NCBI GenBank assembly: GCA_023428135.1 | Contig: JAEYZG010000017.1 | Coordinates: forward strand, 179,176 to 243,175 | Length of the DNA stretch: 64,000 nucleotides | Source of the DNA: Bacteroidota bacterium | GTDB lineage: Bacteria; Bacteroidota; Bacteroidia; Cytophagales; Cytophagaceae | Reading direction: 5' to 3' | Translations under genes and position numbers: made by a program | The notes under the pieces: model-generated | The model's input: only the letters and a program-made list of their open reading frames with translations | Told to the model about the DNA's origin: nothing | Databases searched by the model: none | In this document: in pieces, positions 43,206 through 52,317 of the stretch | How the letters are laid out: every line of letters begins with the position of its first letter | How positions within the stretch are numbered: the stretch's first letter is position 1

Positions 43206-44138
43206 ATGAGAAAGGTTTTAAGAACCGTTTTTATTATTGGTGTATTGGTTTTCGAATTCGCAATTTCAGCAATAGGCCAACAAAATTTTTTGCCAGGTTT
43301 TGCTGGACTTATGTGCGGTAGTCAATCGGATCCTGGTATTTATGCTGTGGCATATGGTTGGGGAATGGATGTTAAAAAAGTCGCAGACAGAAACGGTAAA
43401 ATACATTCTTTTCCTAATGGTGACATACTACATTTAAAAGCTCCATCCTTGAGTTTAGCTGTTGTTACCAGGATGAAAATACTTGGTGGGAATTACGGTT
43501 TTTCTTTGACTGGAGCGATTTGTAATTCTCGACTCGAAATTCCCAATACTATCAGTGCTAGTAAATCATATCCTTATGGAATTACTTCTACCTATATTCA
43601 GCCCATTAGTCTTGGCTGGAGAACATCATGGGCAGACTTTATTGCAGGTTATGCGGTTTATCTTCCTACAGGTAAATGGGTCTGGCGAGGCCAACACAAT
43701 TATGGTTTGGGAATGTGGACACAGGAGTTCAATATTGGTACAACTGTTTACCTGAATCATAAAAAAAATATTCATTTTGCAATAGAAGCCAATTATGACA
43801 TCAATAGTAAAAAGAGGGGAGTTTCTTATCGAACCGGTTGGCCCCTGACATTACAGGGGGGGCTGGGAACTAACTATGGTAATCCGGACAAGCTATTAAG
43901 TGGCTGGCTCGGAGTCGCAGGATTTGCACAATGGATTACAGTAAGAACAAAGTATGATTTAGACTTAGGTCCCATCGATGGTCCATATGCCCATATTTAT
44001 GGGTTAGGTCCGGAGCTGGTTGTATTAAAAGGCGGACTTACATTTCGTTACATAATAGAATTTGGAGCTAAGAGTAATTATGTAGGACCGATTTGGTGTG
44101 TGACGTTGAATTGGCAAATGAAAAAGTTGAAAGCTTAA
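43206..44138 (+). CDS. Outer-membrane protein, MetA-pathway/SphA-like transporter family
   Basis: 310 residues with a signal peptide (VFIIGVLVFEFAISAIG, cleaved near GQQ). It resembles the outer-membrane family PF13557 by its alternating strands and motifs SLGWRTSWADFIAGYAVYLPTG and LTLQGGLGTNYG. These beta-barrels are thought to admit hydrophobic compounds. The stop codon falls inside a 7-bp repeat run (44126-44160), so the last residues KLKA derive from repeat DNA. Confidence 0.75.
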   Translation: MRKVLRTVFIIGVLVFEFAISAIGQQNFLPGFAGLMCGSQSDPGIYAVAYGWGMDVKKVADRNGKIHSFPNGDILHLKAPSLSLAVVTRMKILGGNYGFSLTGAICNSRLEIPNTISASKSYPYGITSTYIQPISLGWRTSWADFIAGYAVYLPTGKWVWRGQHNYGLGMWTQEFNIGTTVYLNHKKNIHFAIEANYDINSKKRGVSYRTGWPLTLQGGLGTNYGNPDKLLSGWLGVAGFAQWITVRTKYDLDLGPIDGPYAHIYGLGPELVVLKGGLTFRYIIEFGAKSNYVGPIWCVTLNWQMKKLKA

Positions 44139-44160
44139 AGTCAAAAGATGAAAGTTTATT
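44126..44160. repeat. Second copy of the 7-bp tandem repeat
   Basis: Five units of period 7: GTTGAAA, GCTTAAA, GTCAAAA, GATGAAA, GTTTATT. Same NNNNAAA pattern as at 3865-4069; overlaps the stop codon of the outer-membrane protein gene. Confidence 0.75.
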
Positions 44161-44411
44161 GATTAATGCGAAAGCATGAGGCTTAACGTAAGGAAATGGT
44201 GATCATATTATCTTATTTGGGGTAGTTGATCAATAAATCTATCATCACATAGGAAAAGTATATCAGAATGAGATAAGAACTCCAGACTATTCCTGAGGCC
44301 ATAAGCGAAATATGGGGTTGGTAAACTTTAAATTTTGCCTTAATCCTTAAGCAAATAATAGTAACAATAATTATAATATCAGAAAAATAGGAGGCAATTT
44401 AATAAATGTAA

Positions 44412-44729
44412 TTACCTCCTCATATTCCCTTTAATTTTTCCTTTGTTATCCCAGTGGCTCTTTTTAATTTTTGTTTCTTCTCGTTCTTTAATCCTCCTCA
44501 CATAACATTCACCAACAATATTCCCATTGTCTTTTCTGGAACCGATAAATAAAGTAACTGGTTCTCCGTATTCATTGGTGAAAAAGGTTATATCATTTCC
44601 ACGAAACACATCATCAATCCTTGATGATGGAAAATATCGTTTGTTAAGTTTGGCTTCAAGATCTTTGCCAATCCCTTTACTGAATTTTTCATTTTTTAAT
44701 AAATGAGTTTCGTCTTCCCAGTCTTTCAT
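44412..44729 (-). CDS. Small basic protein of unknown function
   Basis: 105 residues, highly charged with a Lys/Arg-rich C-terminus. The middle part (DDVFRGNDITFFTNEYGEP, then TLFIGSRKDNGNIVGE) suggests a small beta domain. No signal peptide. No family recognised and no operon partner. Confidence 0.5.
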   Translation of the reverse strand: MKDWEDETHLLKNEKFSKGIGKDLEAKLNKRYFPSSRIDDVFRGNDITFFTNEYGEPVTLFIGSRKDNGNIVGECYVRRIKEREETKIKKSHWDNKGKIKGNMRR

Positions 44730-45056
44730 ATCTTTCTCTTTTGTCTTATAACAAAAGCAGAAGAGCTTTCCTTCTTAAAGTTTGTGAAAATTCTGATTTC
44801 AGAATAAAAGCTAATATAGAAGAGGATTGAGCTGTTAACTGGAACCAAATTGAAATTACTCTGAGCTGAATTTGAATTTAGAGGATTATTAAATTCCTGT
44901 TATTGATCCTGTCATCTTTATATTCAGTAAATCCTGATTCAGACATTTTTGGTAATCACTCAAAAATCATTTCATTTTTTTTATCAAAGTGTTACTTTTC
45001 GTTTTGGCCTGGGTATTCTTCCTGAAAATACCTTTGGAACGAATAAATCACTTTAA
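44730..45056. other. Intergenic region, nothing recognisable
   Basis: 327 bp upstream of the pectinesterase gene. No ORF, hairpin or exact TAnnTTTG box stands out. Confidence 0.45.
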
Positions 45057-47285
45057 ATGAAATATTTAAAAAATAAAAAGTACATCCAAATCAGAATGGT
45101 GAAGTTAGTTCTGATTCTGGGACTTTTTTTTAACTTAACATTCAGCAATACTGCACAAACATTGGTTCCTGCCGATAATTCCGTAAATGTGAGCAATGAT
45201 ATGCAGTTTAAGCTCACCTTTCCTGCTACACCTTCCTTGCAAAGTTCAGGCAAAATAAGTTTGTATAAATCAAATGGCACTATAGTAGAAACCATTGACC
45301 TTTCCAAAATGCCTTCCGGAACGCCCATGTCCGCAAGCTGGCCCTGGACAGAGACGCTTAATGGAACAACTATAAGAGTTATTCCAGTAACTGTAGATGG
45401 CAAATCGGTCTATATACGATTCTCAATTGGTGCGATGGACTTTAATGCCGGTTATTATATAACTGTCGATAAATCTATTTTCTCAAATGCGTCCTCGTTT
45501 GGTTTCAATGGGATCACTGCAAACAATTGGAGTTTTACAACAAGATCAAAACCTGCTGCAGATTTAGAATACACTGTATCAGCCGATGGAACCGGAGACT
45601 TTGCAACTCTTCAGGGAGTTTTGAATTTCCTGCCTACCGGTAATGCCAACGCTAAAATATTGGTAAAAAACGGAACCTATATCGGACTAGCTTATGTCAA
45701 GGGTAAAAATAAATATACCATAGAAGGTGAGAGCAAAACAGGAGTAATCATCAAAGGATATAACAACTCTAATTTAAATGCAAGTACGCATTGGAGATCT
45801 GTTGTTAATATTCAAGGCGATGATATCAATCTGATAAGTCTGACTTTTATCAATACAACTCCGAATGGGGGAAGCCAGGCAGAAGCATTAAAAGCAAGCG
45901 GAGCGAGGATTGTAATTGCGAACTGTGATTTCTACAGTTATCAGGATACTGTTTTACTGGATGGAAAAGTCTATGTTAAAGACTGTATTCTGGAAGGGGA
46001 TGTAGATTTTATCTGGGGAACTGGAGCAGTGTTTTTCCAGTCATGTGAGATCAGAGCCAATGATAATGGAGGTTATAATGTAATGGCCAGAAACAATAAC
46101 TCAGTTCATGGTTATGCTTTTGCGGATTGTAAACTTACGCGTACCTCATCAGCTACAACTACACATTATTTGGGTAGAGATGCAGGAGCGAGTTATCCAT
46201 ATGCAGAAATTGTTTATCTCAATTGCACTTTGGGTCCTCATATTCCAGCAGTAGGTTGGAGCTTAAATAGTTCTATAGATGCTTCCAATATTATTTTCGC
46301 AGAATACAAAAGTGTAAATGAATCGGGAGCTTTGATAAATACTTCTGGAAGAAATCCTAAATCAAAACAGCTTACTGCAAGTCAGGCAGCTCAGTACAGA
46401 GATCTGAACTGGTTTTTTAATGGGTGGATTCCTGTTGTTCCCGCTTATGGTGTTAAAGATTGTGCAGGAGTTACCGGAGGTTCAGCCTTTAAAGATGATT
46501 GTGGTATTTGCGTTGGCGGCACTACGGGTAAAACAGTATGCATTAAAGATTGCAACGGTATAGCAAACGGAACCGCAACCCTCGATATTTGCGGTCGATG
46601 CATAGGAGGAACAACAGGTAAAATTGCCTGCTCATCAGTAGGTGAAGCAGAAGATGAAGCCTGTAGTTTTGATGGAGTTCTTGAAGCGAAAAATTCCGGC
46701 TTCAAAGGAACAGGGTATATCAATGTTGACAATGCAATCGGAACAAGGATTGTATTTTCTATCAATGCTATCACTTCAGGAAATAAAACTATCAGTTTCA
46801 GGTACGCAAATGGAGGGGCTACAGACAGGTTAGCTACAATTAAAGTTGATGGTATTGCTTTAACTTCTGTATTAAGTTTTCCAAGTACCGGGGAATTTAC
46901 TACTTATAAAGCTGTAGATCTTACTATAAATCTAAGTTCCGGTTCTCATTTCCTTGAACTTACTTCTGCAACAGCTGATGGACTAGCAAATATTGATCAG
47001 ATAGGATATGTAAGTGCCGATATGAGCAAAGCTAGCTGTGAAGAAATTGTTACTTCTATTGCCAGTGAAAGTGATGCTCAATCTATTGTTATATTTCCCA
47101 ATCCAAGTCAGAGTAGCTTTCATATTAAGGTTTCAGCTCCCCAGAAAATTGAGATAACTGATATCGAAGGTAAGACAATAAAAACATTTGATAATGTCAC
47201 AGAACTTGAATTTGGTAATGATTTAAAACCAGGATTATACTTAGCTAAAGTTCAAAGCAAGGTATATAAGTTTGTGAAGTATTGA
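45057..47285 (+). CDS. T9SS-secreted pectinesterase (CE8) with Cys-rich linker and carbohydrate-binding module
   Basis: 742 residues, signal peptide (LVLILGLFFNLTFS). Order: Ig-like SbsA-type domain (~35-150), pectin methylesterase (~160-440), Cys-rich linker (~470-530), a CBM6/35-like jelly-roll (~540-655) and a type A T9SS domain (IVIFPNPSQSSFHI). Catalytic features are YSYQDTVLL (Gln, Asp), GDVDFIWG (Asp) and YLGRDAG (Arg; the usual LGRPW Trp is missing). The linker repeats a DCxGxxxGxAxxDxCGxCxGG pattern twice. It removes methyl esters from pectin outside the cell. Confidence 0.93.
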   Translation: MKYLKNKKYIQIRMVKLVLILGLFFNLTFSNTAQTLVPADNSVNVSNDMQFKLTFPATPSLQSSGKISLYKSNGTIVETIDLSKMPSGTPMSASWPWTETLNGTTIRVIPVTVDGKSVYIRFSIGAMDFNAGYYITVDKSIFSNASSFGFNGITANNWSFTTRSKPAADLEYTVSADGTGDFATLQGVLNFLPTGNANAKILVKNGTYIGLAYVKGKNKYTIEGESKTGVIIKGYNNSNLNASTHWRSVVNIQGDDINLISLTFINTTPNGGSQAEALKASGARIVIANCDFYSYQDTVLLDGKVYVKDCILEGDVDFIWGTGAVFFQSCEIRANDNGGYNVMARNNNSVHGYAFADCKLTRTSSATTTHYLGRDAGASYPYAEIVYLNCTLGPHIPAVGWSLNSSIDASNIIFAEYKSVNESGALINTSGRNPKSKQLTASQAAQYRDLNWFFNGWIPVVPAYGVKDCAGVTGGSAFKDDCGICVGGTTGKTVCIKDCNGIANGTATLDICGRCIGGTTGKIACSSVGEAEDEACSFDGVLEAKNSGFKGTGYINVDNAIGTRIVFSINAITSGNKTISFRYANGGATDRLATIKVDGIALTSVLSFPSTGEFTTYKAVDLTINLSSGSHFLELTSATADGLANIDQIGYVSADMSKASCEEIVTSIASESDAQSIVIFPNPSQSSFHIKVSAPQKIEITDIEGKTIKTFDNVTELEFGNDLKPGLYLAKVQSKVYKFVKY

Positions 47286-47715
47286 TATTACCATATGTTT
47301 CTTACCGTTAACTGCTGGATGGATATCTTTCATAGATAATAAAATGAAAGAAGATAATTTTTAAATTGTAATCGATGTTTTTTTTAAGTTAAAGTATGAT
47401 TAAAGTTTAGAAGAAAATAAAGTAAAACCCTGTCTTTTTTATTTTTTCAATTTAATCTCTTCACTGCAAAGGGAACTATTACCAACATTAATGACCAGGT
47501 TCAGTATCCCTCGAAATATGGTATCATCGGCTACGCCTATGATACCATTGCTTTTTATCAAGACTTTTATAAAAATTAACTTTATAGTTGAAGATAGCTA
47601 TTGAAAGGAATCTGACTTTAGTTGGTTCTGACACATCCTTATTTATTGTTAGCAGGAATAGCTATTAATCTTCATTCAGCTAAAACATTTGTAGGCTTTT
47701 TGAATTAGCAAATCA
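47286..47715. other. Intergenic region with hairpin and possible gene remnant
   Basis: 430 bp. A perfect 10-bp stem ATGGTATCAT (47518-47527) / ATGATACCAT (47539-47548) is followed by a T-rich stretch. The + frame ending at the TAA 47577-47579 translates as coding-like TITNINDQVQYPSKYGIIGY then DTIAFYQDFYKN, but has no start codon after the stop at 47418. It may be the tail of a decayed gene. No clear promoter for the ATPase gene. Confidence 0.35.
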
Positions 47716-50214
47716 ATGAAAGGTGAAACCCCTCGTTATTCAGGACTATCAGAAGACAAAATAATTGAAAGCAGGTCCAGGTATGGAGCAAATAAAATAC
47801 AAAAGGAAAAAGGCGGAGCTTTTAAATTGTTAAAAGAAGTACTGACAGAACCCATGTTTTTGTTACTCATTGCAGCTTGTATAGTTTATTTTCTAGTTGG
47901 ACAATATCCTGAAGGCATTCTTATGCTGGTTGCTATGGTGCTGGTTGCTTCAATTTCTTTTTTTCAAGAGAAAAAAAGTAAAGCTGCATTAGACGCAGTC
48001 AAGGAGTTGAGCCAGCCTAAGGTTAAAGTTTTTAGATATGGTAAAGAAACTGAAATTTTATCCGAAGAATTGGTAGTCGGAGACATTCTTCTTATAGAAG
48101 AGGGGGAACAAATCCCAATTGATGGTGTAATTTTAGAGGCACATGATTTTACTGTAGATGAATCTATTATTACAGGGGAATCTTTTGCCATTGAGAAGAA
48201 TGAACATTCAGAAAATAACAAAGTATATTTTGGTTCTACGGTCAAGACAGGTAATGCAATTCTGAAGGTCGAATTAGTTGGCAATAATACTATGTTGGGG
48301 AAGTTGGGCAAAACAATAGAGGGTATGCCGCTTAAAAGAAGTAGATTTCAGGAAGAATTGAGAGTATTTGTCCGACGAATGGCTCTTGCCGGAATAGCTG
48401 CATTTTTATTGGTATTAGGTATTAATTATTTCCAATCGGGAGAAATATTGAATTCACTACTTTTTGCATTAGCCTTGGCGATGTCTATTTTACCAGAAGA
48501 AATACCGGTTGCCTTTTCGACTTTTATGGCCTTAGGCTCATGGAGACTATTAAAAGAGGATGTTCTTGCAAAGGATCCTTTAATAGTTGAAACGCTGGGT
48601 TCCTCCACTATAATATGTATTGATAAGACGGGCACAATAACTGAAAACAAGATGTCTGTAGCCAAAATATATACTTATGCTGAAGGTTTAGTCAGTGCAC
48701 CCGGAAGTTTAAGCCCTGAAGGAATTAATGTTCTTGCTTATGCAATGTGGTCAAGTGAACCTAAGCCTTTTGACCCTATGGAAATAGCTATTCATGAAGC
48801 CTATAGTCTTTCAATTCCTATCGATGATCGACATAAATTCAAAATGATACATGAATACCCACTTTCGGGATCACCACCTGTGATGACGCATATTTATGAA
48901 AATGATAAAGGGAATAGAATTATTGCATGTAAAGGTGGAGTAGAGTCTGTAATTCAATTTTCAAGACTCTCTGAAAGTGAATCAGATCAAATATTAGAGA
49001 AAGCAAAAGCGTTTGCGAAAGATGGATACAGGGTATTAGGAGTGGCAAAGTCAGAGTTTAATGGTGATCATTTTCCGATTGAACAAAAAGATTTTCAATG
49101 GACTATACTTGGACTCATTGCCTTGTATGATCCTCCAAAGCGCAATATCAAAGCTGTTTTAAAAAAATTCTATGATGCAGGAATTAAAGTAAAAATTATA
49201 TCTGGAGATTATCCTGAAACAATACAGACTATAGCCAGGGAAATAAAATTTAAAGGTGCAAATGATCTTATAACAGGAAAGGAATTGGAAACTATTAAAC
49301 CTGGAGAGCTCTCTAATATAATTAAGGAAAAGAAAGTTTTTGCAAGAATGTTTCCTGATGCGAAGTTGAAGGTCATTCAAACCTTAAAAGAAGAAGGAGA
49401 AATTGTCGCAATGATCGGAGATGGAGTAAATGATGGGCCAGCATTGAAGATGGCTGATATAGGCGTAGCTATGGGTTCAAAGGGAACAGAAATTGCGAAA
49501 AGAGCTTCATCAATAATTTTATTAGACAATGATCTGGAAAAATTGTTTTTTGCCATAGTGTCCGGGCGCAAAATTTATGAAAACCTCAAAAAGGCAATTA
49601 GATATATTTTATCCATACATATTGCCATTATTACAACAGTAACCGGCCCCTTGTTGCTCGGATGGGATATAGTAAATATCTTTTCTCCAATTCATATAAT
49701 ATTTTTTGAGCTTATTATGGGTCCAACATGCTCTATTATATATGAGCGTGAGCCAATTGAAAAGCAAGCGTCTGTCTCAATGCCTCGATCGGAATCAAAA
49801 GGTTTTTTGAGTCTGAATGAGTTGGCATTAAGCATTGTTCAAGGATTAGTTATTTCTGCCGGCGTGCTATTGCTTTATTATTATGCCATGAAAGAAGGTT
49901 TTTCAGAGCGACAGGTAAGAACTATAGTTTTTACCAATATAGTTATGGCTAATATATTCCTGACTTTGGAAAATAGGTCATTTAAGGAAAGTATATTTAA
50001 GACATTCAGATATAAAAATCCTTTGATTCCTTTTATTATTGGTCTTACTATATTTCTGCTTATTTTTTTCCTTTCCTTTTCTTTTACGAGAGATTTGTTT
50101 CTCTTTGACTCTATTTCTATGTACCAATTTATAATCTGCGTTATTGTGGCATTTGTAAGTGTTTTATGGTTGGAATGCTATAAACTTTTTAAGAGAGCAA
50201 ATAAAACAGAATAA
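47716..50214 (+). CDS. P-type cation ATPase with atypical ion-binding residues
   Basis: 832-residue membrane ATPase of the P2-like class. All catalytic motifs are intact: TGES (about residue 153), phosphorylated Asp303 in DKTGTITEN, KGGVES and GDGVNDGPALKMADIG. Three pairs of N-terminal helices and a six-helix C-terminus are visible. In helix 4 the usual PEGLP reads PEEIP. In helices 5-6 the calcium-coordinating Asn/Glu and NxxTD residues are replaced (YILSIHIAII; FFELIMGPT). Transport of a cation is certain by family, but calcium is doubtful. Confidence 0.9.
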   Translation: MKGETPRYSGLSEDKIIESRSRYGANKIQKEKGGAFKLLKEVLTEPMFLLLIAACIVYFLVGQYPEGILMLVAMVLVASISFFQEKKSKAALDAVKELSQPKVKVFRYGKETEILSEELVVGDILLIEEGEQIPIDGVILEAHDFTVDESIITGESFAIEKNEHSENNKVYFGSTVKTGNAILKVELVGNNTMLGKLGKTIEGMPLKRSRFQEELRVFVRRMALAGIAAFLLVLGINYFQSGEILNSLLFALALAMSILPEEIPVAFSTFMALGSWRLLKEDVLAKDPLIVETLGSSTIICIDKTGTITENKMSVAKIYTYAEGLVSAPGSLSPEGINVLAYAMWSSEPKPFDPMEIAIHEAYSLSIPIDDRHKFKMIHEYPLSGSPPVMTHIYENDKGNRIIACKGGVESVIQFSRLSESESDQILEKAKAFAKDGYRVLGVAKSEFNGDHFPIEQKDFQWTILGLIALYDPPKRNIKAVLKKFYDAGIKVKIISGDYPETIQTIAREIKFKGANDLITGKELETIKPGELSNIIKEKKVFARMFPDAKLKVIQTLKEEGEIVAMIGDGVNDGPALKMADIGVAMGSKGTEIAKRASSIILLDNDLEKLFFAIVSGRKIYENLKKAIRYILSIHIAIITTVTGPLLLGWDIVNIFSPIHIIFFELIMGPTCSIIYEREPIEKQASVSMPRSESKGFLSLNELALSIVQGLVISAGVLLLYYYAMKEGFSERQVRTIVFTNIVMANIFLTLENRSFKESIFKTFRYKNPLIPFIIGLTIFLLIFFLSFSFTRDLFLFDSISMYQFIICVIVAFVSVLWLECYKLFKRANKTE

Positions 50215-50347
50215 TGGGAGCCTTCTGATAGGGGGTAAGGAAAATAGAAATGGGGGACTGGTTACTTTTGATTGCTGATAGTAAAAAGAAATACTAATTG
50301 ATGTAGTTTTTCAATTGAATCAAAAAGTTTATGAATCTATAAAAATA

Positions 50348-50378
50348 ATAAATCCGGAAAAGATCTTTCCGGATTTAT
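50348..50378 (-). terminator. Terminator of the minus-strand beta-barrel gene
   Basis: 13-bp stem ATAAATCCGGAAA (50348-50360) / TTTCCGGATTTAT (50366-50378), 5-nt loop, 26 nt past the stop at 50404. Confidence 0.8.
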
Positions 50379-50403
50379 AGTAAGTAAATATTAACAACGC
50401 TTT

Positions 50404-51021
50404 TTAAAATTTAAAGGACAAACCTCCGCCAACTAGTGGGCCACCTCCGACACCTACAAGGACATTCAGACCAATATGATCTGTAAAGAAATATCTCATT
50501 CCGAATTCAGCGCGGAAAGCTAATGGAGATGCATTTTTGATTGAAAGTTCCGGGATGTTAGGATTATCTGTTGTTTCCTTAAACTTACGGTTGGCATATC
50601 CGACTCCAAAAGAAAAATATGGATCAAACCTTTTAGAATTTCCCATGTGGATATTCAATGTTGGCATAATTCTCAATCTTGAATAAGATGCTTCGTAAGT
50701 GTAAGTTTTACCGCCGTCCACAGATTGGCCCTCCACCGCAGTCAAGGCGTAGTTGGCATGAATACCTAAGCCAATCTTAGCACCTACTAAATATTCAAAC
50801 TTAAGTCCTACAGGGCCTACAGAATTATATTTTAAGTCTGCAAAATTACCTAAAGCCTGATCAGCTTTATAAAAAGTCTTTACAACACCGGTATATAAAT
50901 TAGGACCGCCATAATATGCGTCTACAATTACATTACCTTTTTCATAAACTTGTGCTTTAGCTAGCTGGCTAACAAATAAAGAACAAATAAAAAATAAAGA
51001 ATAGATGTTAAATTTAATCAT
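50404..51021 (-). CDS. Outer-membrane beta-barrel protein
   Basis: 205 residues with a signal peptide (FNIYSLFFICSLFVSQLAKA). Mature part of alternating strands with the outer-membrane beta-barrel pattern: KFEYLVGAKIGLGIHANYAL, PYFSFGVGYANR and FRAEFGMRYFFTDHIGLNV, ending GGGLSFKF with a terminal Phe, the usual insertion signal. Probably structural; function unknown. Upstream 51022-51411 (390 bp) shows no gene. Confidence 0.85.
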   Translation of the reverse strand: MIKFNIYSLFFICSLFVSQLAKAQVYEKGNVIVDAYYGGPNLYTGVVKTFYKADQALGNFADLKYNSVGPVGLKFEYLVGAKIGLGIHANYALTAVEGQSVDGGKTYTYEASYSRLRIMPTLNIHMGNSKRFDPYFSFGVGYANRKFKETTDNPNIPELSIKNASPLAFRAEFGMRYFFTDHIGLNVLVGVGGGPLVGGGLSFKF

Positions 51022-51411
51022 AACATTTTAGTTGTTTAATTTTACATTTTATACGCCCTTTCTATATGAGGGTTTTATAAATCGAGGTTTTAGGCATATT
51101 TGGCATGTTTTTTATAAAACATTGTAAATCTTGCCTATAAAAAACATTAAATATATAAGGTGAATTTAAAGAAAGGCAATTAAAGGAAGATGAGTGTATT
51201 TATAGGGAAATAAGGAATTGTTATTGGCCTGTATACAATTATGAATTCACCTTTTAATCCTATACAGTAGATACAGCTGGATGAGATTTAACATCTGGGT
51301 AAAAAGTAAACCAGAAATCTGTACCAAATTCATATTTACATTACCGTGGAGTTAGCAAATTCTAACTTTTAACTAAAATAGTGGTTCTCCATTTTCAGGA
51401 GATTTTAGTTT
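51022..51411. other. Divergent intergenic region
   Basis: 390 bp, AT-rich, between the beta-barrel and HAMP-protein genes. It must hold both promoters, but no exact TAnnTTTG box or hairpin is clear. Confidence 0.4.
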
Positions 51412-52170
51412 ATGAAAATCAAAACAAAAATCACAATAGGAATAGGGGTTCTGGTAATTTTTGCACTTGCTCAAGGCATTGTTTGTAATATTTTTCTCAT
51501 GAAGGCTTCTGAAGCTTCCGGAAAAATTTTACAAGACAACGGTGCTTCTATTGAATATACCAAAGAGATGATGTCAGCAGTAGACCAGATATTTGAAATT
51601 TATATGAGGAAGAAGGATAATGTAAAAGCTAATAAATCTGAAGAAGACTTGTTTAAATCATTTGAAAAAAACTTGCTATTTGAAAAAAATAATATTACCG
51701 AAGAAGGAGAAAAGGAGATTGTTGAAAATTTAGGGAAAATGTACCATGATTTTAGAAATGAGTTAAAGTATACAAATTCTGAACTAAATAAGAGCAACCA
51801 TCGACTAATAGATCACTATGTAAAGATAAAGGAATATCTTGTGGCCATATTAAGCATTAATATGAAAGCTATCAATCATAAGAATAAAGTAGCTGAATAT
51901 ACGAACAAGCAAGCATTTTTATACATTTCTATTGTAGAAGTACTCACCGTATTATGGGTTTTACCATTACTTTTTATATTACCAGCTTTAATTGCCAATC
52001 CTATAAATGAACTTAAGGAGAAGATGAGAGAAATAGCGAAGGGAAACTTCAAACAAAAGATTATAGTAGTAAGGAAAGATGAGTTGGGAGAACTGGCTGA
52101 AGAATTTAATCAAATGGCAGAAAAAATACATGAGTATCAGAATAATGGAAGGAGAAATGACATTTTTTAG
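51412..52170 (+). CDS. Truncated membrane sensor: extracytoplasmic helical domain plus HAMP, no output domain
   Basis: 252 residues. TM1 is near residues 7-28, followed by a helical extracytoplasmic domain rich in Lys/Glu, TM2 at ~175-197 and a HAMP domain (NPINELKEKMREIAKG ... DELGELAEEFNQMAEKIHEY). In the KinB-type kinases this resembles, a PAS and kinase domain follow at this point; here a stop comes 8 codons later. No kinase sequence is found in any + frame up to 52318. Either a kinase cut short or a stand-alone HAMP sensor that couples to another protein. Confidence 0.75.
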   Translation: MKIKTKITIGIGVLVIFALAQGIVCNIFLMKASEASGKILQDNGASIEYTKEMMSAVDQIFEIYMRKKDNVKANKSEEDLFKSFEKNLLFEKNNITEEGEKEIVENLGKMYHDFRNELKYTNSELNKSNHRLIDHYVKIKEYLVAILSINMKAINHKNKVAEYTNKQAFLYISIVEVLTVLWVLPLLFILPALIANPINELKEKMREIAKGNFKQKIIVVRKDELGELAEEFNQMAEKIHEYQNNGRRNDIF

Positions 52171-52317
52171 TAGTTTTTTAAATGTAAAAGTAGTTAAGTG
52201 TCGGGATCGTGGTTCTGAGAATGATTTCTTAGTAAACTTTGTCTTTTGTCTTGCTGAACTTAGTTTTACTGAACGATTAGATTTCGACTATACTTGCCCC
52301 GGGATAATCAATACATA

